Assembly: GCA_028288445.1 (NCBI GenBank)
Contig: JAQBNT010000230.1
Location: 1-61,135, forward strand
Source: Hymenobacter sp.
GTDB taxonomy: Bacteria; Bacteroidota; Bacteroidia; Cytophagales; Hymenobacteraceae
Direction of reading: 5' to 3'
Length of the DNA: 61,135 nt
Of this stretch, positions 15,435-25,033 are shown piece after piece. Under the pieces are notes generated by a model, which made no database searches, was not told where the DNA came from, and saw only the letters and a program-made list of their open reading frames with translations. Made by a program: the position numbers and the translations under genes. How positions within the stretch are numbered: the stretch's first letter is position 1; each line of letters opens with the position of its first letter.

Positions 15435-16911
15435 TTGCATCGCAGCACACGTCGGGCACCTCGAAGTAGCGCTCCATCACGCCGTTGATGTTGCCCGCGC
15501 AGCCCGGCGTGAGGTCGATATCAAACTCAATATCTGAGTTGAATTGTCGCAGCGGAGCCAAGACCCGGCCGTAGGAAAGGCGTAATGGCGGTAAGGTGAT
15601 TTGAGGTGTGCCGGCGCGGTGCGCTGCCCGTAGCGTGGCAAAACGGGCCTGCATCTGGTAATTGAACGGAGCGGCACTGGTGGCCAACTCCCGCCAGGCT
15701 TCGGGGACGTGGCCGGCACTAAATAAGCCGATGAAAAGCAGGATTAACGGGAGTTGAAGCGGTAGCTGCCGGGCCTTGTTCGCGCTGGATGACCGCAGAA
15801 GCTGCTGCCCCACCAGCCATCCCAGCCCGGCCGTGGAAAGCAGGAGCATGAGCAGAATTTCATTCTGCGCACGGGGCAATGGCGGCCCAACGACAAGGTG
15901 GCGAAACAGCAGGAAGCCGATGAAGTTCAGTGTACCAAAAGCTCCCAATACCGCTGCCCATTGCCGGCGTGAAAGTAGACCCACCGCCTGGCCATTAACT
16001 GATTGTTGGCGGCCAGTCCACAGTCCGGCTGCCCCAGCGGCCAGTGCGCTCAATATAATCAATGGCTTACTCATGAATAAAACCATCGAATAAGCGGCGC
16101 GGGGGCCCAGCACCAGCCAGCGGTAGGCGTGGTAGGGGTCGGAGGGCGGGGCCATGGCGGCCACGCGCGCCCAGTTGCCAGGGGCCGCGGCGGCCAGCGC
16201 CGTGGCGGCCGCGCCGATGCCGAGCCACAGCAGCAGTTTAGGGCGCGCAATCCGGGGCAGCGCGAAGCCCAGCAGCGCCAGTACGGGCACGGCCTGCACC
16301 AGCGTCAGCTCGTTGCCGGTGAGGGCCAGCACCAGTGGCAGGCAGGCCAGCCCCGCGTTGCGCCATTGCGATGAGAGTGGCCCCCAGCCCGCCCGCAGCG
16401 CCAGGGCCGTAAAATTCAGCAAGCCCATCAGCGGCAACTGGTAAGCTACGATGCCGCAAAACCAGTACAGGAACGAGAACGGCGACGGCGCGGCATTGCA
16501 GAACAGCGCCAGCAGCAGCCCCGCCGCCCACAGTGCCCGGCCCCAGGAACAAGCCCCGCGCAAGGCCGTGTGCCCCAGCGCCCGCAGCAAATGCGCCAGA
16601 CTGGCCCACTGGGCAATAAACGCGGCGGCCGCCACCACCTTCACCCCGCCCAGCCAGCCATAGGCCACGGGATTGAGCACCGTCATGATGAATGTGGTAG
16701 TAAAACGCCCCGTCCAGGTTTGAAACAGCCACAGCTGCACGCCCCAGGTGCCGTGCTCCCGCATCCAGTACGCGTTGCGGAAGTCGTCGAAGAACGGCTG
16801 GTTGAACGCAGTGAGCAGCAGGAAGGGCAAGAGCGTCAGAATGATGCCTAGACGCGGAAGCAGCAGACGCAGCGAAGAAGTAGGCAAAGCAAGATGGGTG
16901 TAGAGACGCAT
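15412..16911 (-). CDS. Polytopic membrane protein, possible DUF6056/GT-C type
   Basis: About 499 residues with roughly ten or more hydrophobic helices. After the first helix comes FNQPFFDDFRNAYWMREHGTWG and FQTWTGRFTTTFIM, a layout (acidic pair in the first extracytoplasmic loop, then WTGR) that recalls DUF6056 and GT-C glycosyltransferase-like proteins; I cannot prove the family. The C-terminal ~100 residues are soluble and end NAALNEE. The ATG used here lies inside the palindromic repeat at 16899-16992; an in-frame TTG at 16977 exists further upstream. The GH20 gene precedes it on the same strand, which could hint at a sugar-polymer role, but this is weak. Confidence 0.6.
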   Translation of the reverse strand: MRLYTHLALPTSSLRLLLPRLGIILTLLPFLLLTAFNQPFFDDFRNAYWMREHGTWGVQLWLFQTWTGRFTTTFIMTVLNPVAYGWLGGVKVVAAAAFIAQWASLAHLLRALGHTALRGACSWGRALWAAGLLLALFCNAAPSPFSFLYWFCGIVAYQLPLMGLLNFTALALRAGWGPLSSQWRNAGLACLPLVLALTGNELTLVQAVPVLALLGFALPRIARPKLLLWLGIGAAATALAAAAPGNWARVAAMAPPSDPYHAYRWLVLGPRAAYSMVLFMSKPLIILSALAAGAAGLWTGRQQSVNGQAVGLLSRRQWAAVLGAFGTLNFIGFLLFRHLVVGPPLPRAQNEILLMLLLSTAGLGWLVGQQLLRSSSANKARQLPLQLPLILLFIGLFSAGHVPEAWRELATSAAPFNYQMQARFATLRAAHRAGTPQITLPPLRLSYGRVLAPLRQFNSDIEFDIDLTPGCAGNINGVMERYFEVPDVCCDANAALNEE

Positions 16912-16992
16912 CTTTGCGTCTTGTCGTCGAACGATGAGGCCGGTATGCAGATGTCGCCGTTCAACGACGAGACGCAAAGATGCGTCTCTACA
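16899..16992. repeat. Palindromic interspersed repeat (AGAGACGCA family), copy 1
   Basis: Two 34-base arms (16899-16932 and 16959-16992) are reverse complements with two mismatches, flanking a 26-base centre. Each arm has its own internal short palindrome GACGCATCTTTGCGTC. The same core (TAGAGACGCA..TTGCGTCTCGTC) recurs at 49651-49735. The GH20 stop codon (16988-16990) lies in one arm and the probable ATG of the next gene (16909-16911) in the other. Confidence 0.9.
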
Positions 16993-19048
16993 GCCCGGCT
17001 AGCTTGCGGCTGGCTTTCACCACGGCCAACTCGGCCTGGCCAGCAGGGGCCTGGGCGGCATCCAGCGTGGTGCGGGCGGCGGCCAGCCACGCCAGTGAGG
17101 GTGCCTGGCCGGTTTGCAGCTGCGTGAGGCGCTCCAGCACCACAGTTGCCACGGCGGCGAGCCGGGTGGAGAGCGGGCCGTATTCGGTCAGGCTCGGGTT
17201 AGCGGCGAGCAGGGGCTGGAGCAGCACGTCATTGGCCTGCCAGCGCACGGCCTGGGCACGCAGCGTGGCCATTTGACGCAGCGAGGCCGGCAGCCAGTTG
17301 GGTGCGGCGGGCTTGAACGCCGCCACGCTATCTACCAGCCCGCCGAAGCGCCGCGCCACTTCCGATTCGGCCGGCGCGGCATCCACCAGGCGGTTCAGCG
17401 GGGTCGCCGTCGTGTAGTTGAATCCCTGGAAATTGCGCTTATACTCCTTCACCGGCTCAAGAACTTCGGCCAGCGTGCGCAACGGAACCACGTTGCCGGT
17501 ACCGGCCATCTGCTTCAGCAGCAGCTCGGGCACGCGGCGGTGGCGCAGGCCCAGCGTTTCGAGTTGCGGGGAAAGGACATTCAACCGACGGTACATATCG
17601 GCCACGCTTTGGGTGGCAGCCTGCGGCGACCATAGCCGCTCGGCCACGGCTCCCGCCCGGGGCCAGATGCGCGAGTCGAGCACCACCGAGTCGGCATACT
17701 CAGCCCACATGGCCGCCTCGCCGCCCAGCACCAGCTTTTGCTCGGCCGGCGTGAGAGGCGTGTCGGGCGGCAGCGGGTCGGTGGTGTAGGAGCTGGCGGC
17801 GGTCAAATTTAAATCCAGGTAATAGCCACTGGAGAGCAGCACTGGGTGGCCCAGCCTAGCGGCATCGTTCAGGCCCTTTTTGCCGCGCCAGCTTTGAATA
17901 ACAGCCTCTTTCGGCAGGTCGGGGCCGAGGATTTCGTCCCAGCCAATCATGGTTTTGCCGCGCCGTTGCAGCAGCACCATCACGCGGCGGTTGAAATAGG
18001 TTTGCAACTGGTGCTTGTCCACGGTTTTGCCGTCGGCTTTCACCATTTTGTGGGCCTGCATCCAGGCCACGATGCGCGGGGTGCGCCGCCAGTTGCGGCC
18101 GTCGTTCTCGTCGCCGCCGGCGTGGAAATACGGGTCGGGAAACAGCGTCGTCATCTCCGTCAGCAGCGAATCGAGGAAGGTGTAAGTCGTTTCGCGGGTC
18201 GGGTCGATGGCCACGTTGGTGGTGCGCCAGCGGGTGTAGGGAGCATACACCGAGTCGTTGGAAGCCAGGCGCGGGTAGGCCACAATCCAGCTGGTGGTGT
18301 GGCTGGGCATGTCGAACTCCGGCACCACCCGGATGCCGCGCGCCGCCGCGTAGGCTACTACTTCGCGCACCTCAGCCTGGGTATAAAAAAGACCATCGGT
18401 GCTGCCCATGGTCTGCAAACGCGGAAAAACCTTGCTTTCGATGCGGAAGCCCTGGTCATCAGTAAGGTGCCAGTGCAGCACGTTCAGCTTCACGGCGGCC
18501 ATGCCATCGAGGTTGCGCTTGATGACGGCCACGGGCATGAAGTGCCGGGCCGCGTCAATCAGCAGCCCGCGCCAGGCAAAGCGCGGCTGGTCGCGGATAT
18601 CGACTTCAGGCAAATAGCGGCCTTTTTTATCGGTGCGCGGCAACTGCTCCAGCGTGGCCAGCGCCCGCAGCACGCCCAGGCTGGTGGGGGCATCGATGCT
18701 CACGCCCATCGGCGTCACGCGCAACGAGTACCGCTCTTCGTCAAACAGCTCGGGCCGGCCCACCCGGCCGTAGCGGATTTGCAGCGTGACCGCGCCAACA
18801 ACTTTCGTGGCCGACGACAAGCGACCGATAGTGCGGCCCACAGCATCTGCCACCGCCGGGTCCACGGGAGTCGGCAACAGCGGTTTCAAAGCTGCTTTCA
18901 GCAGCAGGCGGCCTTGGCCGTAGTTGGCTTCGGCAGGCAGCGGCAGCAGCGTGGTGGGCGCGGTTTGGGCCAATACCGGTTGCGTCAGCAGCGATAGCAG
19001 CAGCACCAGCCATTTCCCCCATTCCTGCGCTTTCCCAGTCTTTGGCAT
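16988..19048 (-). CDS. Beta-N-acetylhexosaminidase, glycoside hydrolase family 20
   Basis: A 686-residue exported enzyme that removes terminal N-acetylhexosamine from chitooligosaccharides, glycans or peptidoglycan fragments by substrate-assisted catalysis. A signal peptide (WLVLLLSLLTQPVLAQ) precedes a GH20b-type N-terminal domain, then the (beta/alpha)8 barrel: FAWRGLLIDAARHFMPV, LHWHLTDDQGFRIES, VPEFDMPSHT and HAGGDENDGRNW, in which Asp-Glu (~311-312) is the catalytic pair. A C-terminal helical region follows. The ATG at 19048 gives the signal peptide. It lies 89 bases downstream of the DUF58 gene. No SusCD genes flank it, so it is not obviously part of a polysaccharide utilisation locus. 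Confidence 0.93.
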   Translation of the reverse strand: MPKTGKAQEWGKWLVLLLSLLTQPVLAQTAPTTLLPLPAEANYGQGRLLLKAALKPLLPTPVDPAVADAVGRTIGRLSSATKVVGAVTLQIRYGRVGRPELFDEERYSLRVTPMGVSIDAPTSLGVLRALATLEQLPRTDKKGRYLPEVDIRDQPRFAWRGLLIDAARHFMPVAVIKRNLDGMAAVKLNVLHWHLTDDQGFRIESKVFPRLQTMGSTDGLFYTQAEVREVVAYAAARGIRVVPEFDMPSHTTSWIVAYPRLASNDSVYAPYTRWRTTNVAIDPTRETTYTFLDSLLTEMTTLFPDPYFHAGGDENDGRNWRRTPRIVAWMQAHKMVKADGKTVDKHQLQTYFNRRVMVLLQRRGKTMIGWDEILGPDLPKEAVIQSWRGKKGLNDAARLGHPVLLSSGYYLDLNLTAASSYTTDPLPPDTPLTPAEQKLVLGGEAAMWAEYADSVVLDSRIWPRAGAVAERLWSPQAATQSVADMYRRLNVLSPQLETLGLRHRRVPELLLKQMAGTGNVVPLRTLAEVLEPVKEYKRNFQGFNYTTATPLNRLVDAAPAESEVARRFGGLVDSVAAFKPAAPNWLPASLRQMATLRAQAVRWQANDVLLQPLLAANPSLTEYGPLSTRLAAVATVVLERLTQLQTGQAPSLAWLAAARTTLDAAQAPAGQAELAVVKASRKLAGL

Positions 19049-19137
19049 CGTGTTTATTTAAAGATGAATTGCCCGTTGCCTACAAATTGCCGTCCACAAA
19101 ATCTGTGAAATCCGTGAAATCCGAGCTAATCCGTGGC

Positions 19138-20514
19138 TTATATCAGGCCACGCGCTTTGAATTCCAGGTACTTGTTGATGGTATTCGCCGTCAAGTCCTT
19201 TGGCGCTGTCAGGAGCGAATAAATGCCGTAGCGCTGCAATTCGAGCACAATCTGGCGCTTTTCCTGGGCAAATTTCTCGGCGATGGTCTGGTTGTACACG
19301 TCCTCCGTAGTGGCGGCCGGGGTTTCGAGGAAAGCCCGCAGCTCAGTGTTTTCGAAAAACACGACCAGCAGCAGGTGGTCTTTGGCCAGGCGGCGCAGGT
19401 AAGGCAACTGGCGCTGCATGCCGTGCAGCGTCTCAAAATTGGTGAACAGAATCAGCAAGCTGCGCTGCTTGATTTTGGCCCGCACCGTGGCGTAGAGCAG
19501 CTCAAAATCAGTTTCGAGGTACTTGGTTTTCTGGCGGTAAAGGATTTCGAGCAGCTTCAGCAGGTGGCCGGGGCGGCGGTCGGCGGCCAGCGCCGCGCCG
19601 GGGCGGTTAGAGAAGGTGAGCAGGCCCGCTTTGTCATGTTTGAGCAGCGCGATGTTGCTGACTACCAGCGTGGCATTGATAGCATAGTCGAGCAAACTCA
19701 GCCCGTCAAACGGCATCCGCATCACGCGGCCCTTGTCAATCAGGCAATACACCTGCTGGGCGCGCTCATCCTGAAAGTGATTTACTACCAGCGCATCATG
19801 GGCTCCGGTGCCGGCACGGCGGGCCGTGGCTTTCCAGTTCATGCTGCGCGGGTCATCGCCGGCCACGTAGGGCCGAATCTGCTCAAACTCCATGCTGTGG
19901 CCTACGCGCCGGATGCGCTTCACGCCCACCTCCGTGAGGCGGTTGTGGATGGCCAGCAGCTCGTACTGCCGCATTTGCAGGAAGGATGGGTAAACAGGAA
20001 CCACCTTGCCCTGCGCGTAGCGAAACCGCCGCCGCACCAGCCCGAGTAGCGAGGTCGCGTAAATATTCAGCGCCCCAAACTCGTACTCGCCGCGCTTGGT
20101 GGGCCGCAACTGGTAATCAATAATCTGCGTTTCTCCGGGCTTAATGGCCGTTGTGAACAGCACGTCGCGCCGCTGAAACTGGTGCGGAATCTCGTCAATC
20201 GTCTCAGTCTGGATGGCGAAACGGTAGCGGTTTTCAAGGTAAATCCGCACGTCGTTGTCCGAGCCGTTGGCCAGCTTCTCGCCCAGCACCCGCCGCCCGA
20301 ATACCGGTGCGGTTTGTCCTTTGGCCGGTGCGTACAGCAGCAGCGCATCGAGCAGCGCCAGCACTACAAACAGGCCCAGACCAATTTTCATCGGCCCCAG
20401 CAGCCACGGCAGAAAAAAAGCCACCACGAAGCCGGTGGCAATAGCCGCCAGCACCTGGAAGAAACGGGAGGTAAGAAATAGCGTCAAGGGTGGCCGGCGT
20501 GAAAGGAAAGGCAA
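19138..20514 (-). CDS. DUF58 domain protein
   Basis: A 458-residue protein with two N-terminal membrane helices (VLAAIATGFVVAFFLPWLLG and the following GLGLFVVLALLDALLLY), a beta-rich middle part and a DUF58 domain with the hallmark PYVAGDDPRSMNWKATARRA, then a von Willebrand A-like fold (VYCLIDKGRVM, GLSLLDYAINATLVV). DUF58 proteins are genetic partners of MoxR AAA+ ATPases. Here the gene is downstream of the MoxR operon but separated from it by the SDR gene and its strong terminator, so it probably has its own promoter. The start is a TTG at 20514; no better ATG precedes the first helix. Confidence 0.87.
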   Translation of the reverse strand: MPFLSRRPPLTLFLTSRFFQVLAAIATGFVVAFFLPWLLGPMKIGLGLFVVLALLDALLLYAPAKGQTAPVFGRRVLGEKLANGSDNDVRIYLENRYRFAIQTETIDEIPHQFQRRDVLFTTAIKPGETQIIDYQLRPTKRGEYEFGALNIYATSLLGLVRRRFRYAQGKVVPVYPSFLQMRQYELLAIHNRLTEVGVKRIRRVGHSMEFEQIRPYVAGDDPRSMNWKATARRAGTGAHDALVVNHFQDERAQQVYCLIDKGRVMRMPFDGLSLLDYAINATLVVSNIALLKHDKAGLLTFSNRPGAALAADRRPGHLLKLLEILYRQKTKYLETDFELLYATVRAKIKQRSLLILFTNFETLHGMQRQLPYLRRLAKDHLLLVVFFENTELRAFLETPAATTEDVYNQTIAEKFAQEKRQIVLELQRYGIYSLLTAPKDLTANTINKYLEFKARGLI

Positions 20515-20626
20515 TATTCGACAATTTCACACCAACCGGCGGCACGACCGTAGCGCGAACTATAAAATGCTGGATGCAGAATATCCGCATAGCGGCAACC
20601 GGTTTGTCGCAACCACCCGCCCACAG

Positions 20627-20684
20627 CAAAAAAGCCGCGCAGCGGTGACAGTTTCCCGACGGGTTCTGTCACCGCTGCGCGGCT
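20627..20684 (-). terminator. Strong hairpin terminator after the SDR gene
   Basis: A perfect 19-bp stem (20633-20651 with 20666-20684, AGCCGCGCAGCGGTGACAG and its complement) around a 14-base loop. On the minus strand it is followed by a T-run (bases 20627-20633 read as A on the plus strand). It lies 45 bases after the SDR stop. Confidence 0.88.
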
Positions 20685-20728
20685 ATTCCGCAACAGGGGT
20701 TAAAGTCTGCGCCGTGCGCTCCGCCGCG

Positions 20729-21520
20729 CTATACCGCGCTGCGCACGATGCCGCCGTCCACGCGCAGGGCCGCGCCGTTGATAGCCCCGGCCAGCGGGCT
20801 AGCCACGAATACGGCAAAATCGGCAATTTCTTTGGGCTGGATGAGGCGGCCGATGAGCGACGTAGGCCGGTTTTCGGCCATGAAGCGGCGCTCGGCGGCG
20901 GCGTAGTCGGCTTCGTCGGGAAACACCTGGCGGATGAATTCTTCGACGCCGGGCGTGTGCGTCGAGCCAGGCATCAGTGTGTTCACCGTCACGGAGGTGC
21001 CCTTGGTAAGCTCGGCCAGGCTGCGCGAAATGGAGAGCTGCATGAGCTTGGTGGCGCTGTAGTGCGCCATTTCGGGGGCTGGATTCAGGGCCGATTCGCT
21101 GCTGATGAACAGGATGCGGCCGGTGTTGCGGGCCAGCATACCGCGCAGGTAGTGGCGGCTGAGGCGCACGCCGCTCATCATGTTTACCTCGAACAACCGC
21201 TGCCAAGCCTCGTCGGTGGTATCGAAGAAATCGGTAGCCTCGTAAATACCCAAGTTGTTGATGAGCACGTCCGCTTCGGGGTACTGCGCAATGGTGCGCT
21301 CAGTGCCTTCCGCCGTGCCATTATCGGCGGCCAGGGGCAGCAACTGGGCCTGGGGAAACTCCTGTCGCAGCTCGGCAATGGCCTGCGTCACGCTGGCCTC
21401 AGAGCGGCCGTTGATGATGACTTTGGCTCCTTCGCGGGCGAAGGCGCGGGCCATTTCCAGGCCAATGCCGCCGGTGGAAGCGGTGATGAGAACGGTTTTA
21501 TCGGTGAGTTGGACATCCAT
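20729..21520 (-). CDS. Short-chain dehydrogenase/reductase (SDR)
   Basis: A 263-residue Rossmann-fold oxidoreductase. The cofactor motif is [19 protein letters not shown] (classical TGxxxGxG with Ala/Ser variation), NNLG is present at the end of beta-4, and the catalytic Ser and Tyr-x3-Lys are in [21 protein letters not shown]. The C terminus [27 protein letters not shown] segment is typical of classical SDRs. Length is usual for the family. Substrate unknown. It follows the NADAR gene after a 77-base gap and ends the operon at a strong terminator. Confidence 0.9.
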   Translation of the reverse strand: MDVQLTDKTVLITASTGGIGLEMARAFAREGAKVIINGRSEASVTQAIAELRQEFPQAQLLPLAADNGTAEGTERTIAQYPEADVLINNLGIYEATDFFDTTDEAWQRLFEVNMMSGVRLSRHYLRGMLARNTGRILFISSESALNPAPEMAHYSATKLMQLSISRSLAELTKGTSVTVNTLMPGSTHTPGVEEFIRQVFPDEADYAAAERRFMAENRPTSLIGRLIQPKEIADFAVFVASPLAGAINGAALRVDGGIVRSAV

Positions 21521-21597
21521 GATGCAGCGAGTGGGGATGAAGTCAGCCGGCCGGAATGCGGGCTGAATAATAGATAACCCGCAACGGCGACCCTTGG

Positions 21598-22149
21598 TTA
21601 TTGCCGCCGCAATTCGTCCCGTACTGCCATCAGCGCGAAGCCCAGCAGATTCGGCCCCAGCCAGCGGCTGGGGTTGGCGGCATCGGCCGCGTCGGCGGCC
21701 AGCCCAATGCCCCAGATGGTATCCACCGGACTGGCTTCAACCAGCACCCGGTCGTTGGTGGAAAGCAGGAATTTCGCCAGATTCGGATGCTGCCCAAACT
21801 TGTGCAGGTTGCCGGCTATCACGATTTCAACCTTGCGCGCTTCCCATATTTCGGGTTCGAAATCCTGAATTTCGCGGCCCAGTTTTTTGGCCTCAGCCGG
21901 GCTTTTGGCGACCAGAATTTGCGCCAATGTCTTATCATCGTCAAACAGCCGCGCCTTCTCAGCCATCATCCAGTGCTCAGTTGAGGGATAGGTGATGCCG
22001 GCCACTACAAAATCGGCCAGCCACCACTGGCTCAGGCAGGATTTAGTGATAGAGCCGTCCTTGCTGGGCTGGTTACCCCAGAAAAACAGGTACTTGACAT
22101 GGGCATCGTGAGCTAGTTGGTCAAGCAGCCACTCGGTGGAATACTTCAT
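21598..22149 (-). CDS. NADAR family protein (probable ADP-ribose N-glycosidase)
   Basis: A 183-residue NADAR (YbiA/RibX-like) protein. Visible family motifs: [11 protein letters not shown] near the N terminus, [32 protein letters not shown], a substrate-pocket Trp/Glu segment [19 protein letters not shown], and [13 protein letters not shown]. Known members cleave N-glycosidic bonds in riboflavin intermediates or, in defence- and toxin-linked forms, remove ADP-ribose from guanine. It starts 2 bases after the MoxR stop on the same strand, so it is translated from the MoxR operon. Whether it acts on ADP-ribosylated substrates here is not visible. Confidence 0.88.
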   Translation of the reverse strand: MKYSTEWLLDQLAHDAHVKYLFFWGNQPSKDGSITKSCLSQWWLADFVVAGITYPSTEHWMMAEKARLFDDDKTLAQILVAKSPAEAKKLGREIQDFEPEIWEARKVEIVIAGNLHKFGQHPNLAKFLLSTNDRVLVEASPVDTIWGIGLAADAADAANPSRWLGPNLLGFALMAVRDELRRQ

Positions 22150-22151
22150 AC

Positions 22152-23222
<1,071 letters not shown>

Positions 23223-23486
23223 CTACAAAGTGCTGGCGTAGCCAAGTAAGGTCTGGGCGGTTTCGTCGTCGGCGCAGGCGGTGCGCAGGGCGGCGTGAAT
23301 TTTAACGGCGTACTCGTCGGAAACGAGGTTTTTGTGGTAAAGCGTGAGGTCCTGAAGGAGTTCGGCCAGGGTGTGCCAGTCGAGGTCGGCCAGCAAAGAT
23401 TTTTCTTCGGACAGGCCCTGCTTGTTGAACCGGCGGTAATCCCAGCGGTACTTGATGAGGATGGCGAGTTTGGCAACGGTGAGCAT
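23223..23486 (-). CDS. Small conserved-looking protein of the MoxR operon
   Basis: An 87-residue hydrophilic protein of unknown function, predicted mostly alpha-helical. It has no signal peptide, membrane helix or recognised motif; the middle is acidic/leucine-rich (LLADLDWHTLAELLQDL). It is accepted as a gene because it fills exactly the gap between DUF4350 (12 bases upstream) and MoxR (start codon directly after its TAG stop), and no other frame explains this stretch. It could be a MoxR adaptor, which is speculation. Confidence 0.7.
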   Translation of the reverse strand: MLTVAKLAILIKYRWDYRRFNKQGLSEEKSLLADLDWHTLAELLQDLTLYHKNLVSDEYAVKIHAALRTACADDETAQTLLGYASTL

Positions 23487-23498
23487 GACGAAGAGCAG

Positions 23499-25016
23499 TT
23501 AGCGGCGGGCTTCGCGTTTGAAATCAGTAAGCGCCCTGCTTAATTGCAACAGTTGCTGGTCGTTCATCTGCGGGGCGGTGCGGGCAAAATTCACCAGCCG
23601 CAGCAGCTCATCCACGCGGGACCGGGCGAGGCCGGATTTTTGGCTGAGTCGCTCCCGAAAGTCCTCATCACCAAAATCCGGGCTCGTTTCCTGGAAGCGC
23701 GTGCGCAGGTAATCCATAAACAGCCCGACTTTTTTCTCCGCAATCAGCGCGTGGCTGCTGCCCTGGCGGTAGAGGCTGGCCACCGTGCGCGTAAACAGCA
23801 AGGTGGTGTTGGGCAGCGGCTTGAGGGTGGGAATGATGCGCTGCCGCCGCCGTGCCTCCACCAGCACAAACAAGATTCCGCCGATGATGAGCAGGTGCCA
23901 GGCTGTGTTCAGGGCTTCGTGGCCGCTCACGATGCGCAGCAGCGACTGGTTGCCGAGGCGGCCCTGCTTCTGGTATTCGTCCCACCACGTAGGGCGGGCG
24001 GGCAGGTAGGAGAGGGCCGTGGCGGAAAACAAACTACTGGCGGGCCGCAGCACAAACTGGTTGGTGAAGGCAATGGGCACCGAGCACAGGTACACATGCC
24101 CCCGGCCGTAATCGAGGCGCACGAACACCGGGCGGCCCTGCGCATCAATAGCCAGAGCGCAACCCACGCGGCCCGAATCCACCACGAAGCGCACGTTGGC
24201 ATCGCCGCCCGGCAGGCTGTAGCGCGGCCCGGCCAAGGCGGGGTTGGTGAAGCGCACCGTCACCGAATCGGGCACGGGCAGGCCGCGCGGGCCGGCGTGA
24301 GTGGGCAGCTTCACGAGGCGCGTGCGGACGCCCAGCGTATCAAGCACCGCGCCGGTAGAATCGCCAAAATTCTCGGCCACGATAAACACGTCGTTGCCGT
24401 TGGCGATGAAGCGCAGCAGGGCGTGCGCGTCGGCCTTGCCCGCCGCAAATTCGGTGTTCACAAACAGGTAGTTGGCGCGGGCTTGGCGCAGGTGCTCTTC
24501 TACCCAGTCGTGTTCCGGGTCCTCTTCGTTGTCTGAATTCTCATTTTGGGCGGTGCTGTCCGTCGTCGTGGTTCCGTCGGCATCAGCGCTTTCTTCCGAA
24601 GCAGCCGGCGTGCCGGCCGAAGCTGTTGCCGTAGCGTCGGAATCAGTTTCAGAATCTGAATTCGGTGTTGAGGAAGGGGGTTCTGAAGAAGTTGAATCGG
24701 AACTAGTGGCAGAGGCAGGCTCCGGGCTGGCTTCGGTGGTGATGGCACGGGCCTGCGACTCGGCCAGCATATCGGTTTCTTCCAGCGAGAGGCCGGTGAG
24801 CTGGTTGTAGATGGGCAGGCGCGTGGTCTGCACAGAATCGGTGCCGAGCAGGCGCGGCAGCTGGTCGTACAGCACGTAGGTGCCGTAAGGAATCTTGTCC
24901 TTATTGATGAGCGTAGGACGCCAGTCCACCGGCTTGGGCCGGTAATATTCCAGCGCCACGTAGGCCCCAAACAGGGCCAGCAAACCCAGCAGATACCAGC
25001 GGAAGGTCGAGGTCAT
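23499..25016 (-). CDS. DUF4350 protein with an acidic low-complexity insertion
   Basis: A 505-residue membrane protein of the MoxR cluster. An N-terminal helix (WYLLGLLALFGAYVALEYYRP) is followed by the DUF4350 fold (KDKIPYGTYVLYDQLPRLL, NYLFVNTEFAAGKADAHALLRFIANGNDVFI), a second helix near WHLLIIGGILFVLVEARRRQR and a cytoplasmic C-terminal domain of ~130 residues (SHALIAEKKVGLFMDYL). Between about residues 85 and 170 there is an insertion almost entirely of Ser, Thr, Glu, Asp, Ala and Pro, ending NEEDPEHDWVEEHLRQ. The topology puts the DUF4350 part outside the cytoplasm. Downstream of DUF4129 by 17 bases. Confidence 0.85.
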   Translation of the reverse strand: MTSTFRWYLLGLLALFGAYVALEYYRPKPVDWRPTLINKDKIPYGTYVLYDQLPRLLGTDSVQTTRLPIYNQLTGLSLEETDMLAESQARAITTEASPEPASATSSDSTSSEPPSSTPNSDSETDSDATATASAGTPAASEESADADGTTTTDSTAQNENSDNEEDPEHDWVEEHLRQARANYLFVNTEFAAGKADAHALLRFIANGNDVFIVAENFGDSTGAVLDTLGVRTRLVKLPTHAGPRGLPVPDSVTVRFTNPALAGPRYSLPGGDANVRFVVDSGRVGCALAIDAQGRPVFVRLDYGRGHVYLCSVPIAFTNQFVLRPASSLFSATALSYLPARPTWWDEYQKQGRLGNQSLLRIVSGHEALNTAWHLLIIGGILFVLVEARRRQRIIPTLKPLPNTTLLFTRTVASLYRQGSSHALIAEKKVGLFMDYLRTRFQETSPDFGDEDFRERLSQKSGLARSRVDELLRLVNFARTAPQMNDQQLLQLSRALTDFKREARR

Positions 25017-25033
25017 GAGACAGGAAAATTAAC

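Noticed and set aside
17846..18997. 383-codon plus-strand frame opposite GH20
   Set aside because: Antisense shadow with no recognisable domain, while GH20 catalytic motifs are present on the other strand.
23223..23486. Possibility that the 87-residue gene is a chance open frame
   Set aside because: It fits exactly between two operon genes with coupled start and stop, so it was kept as a likely gene.
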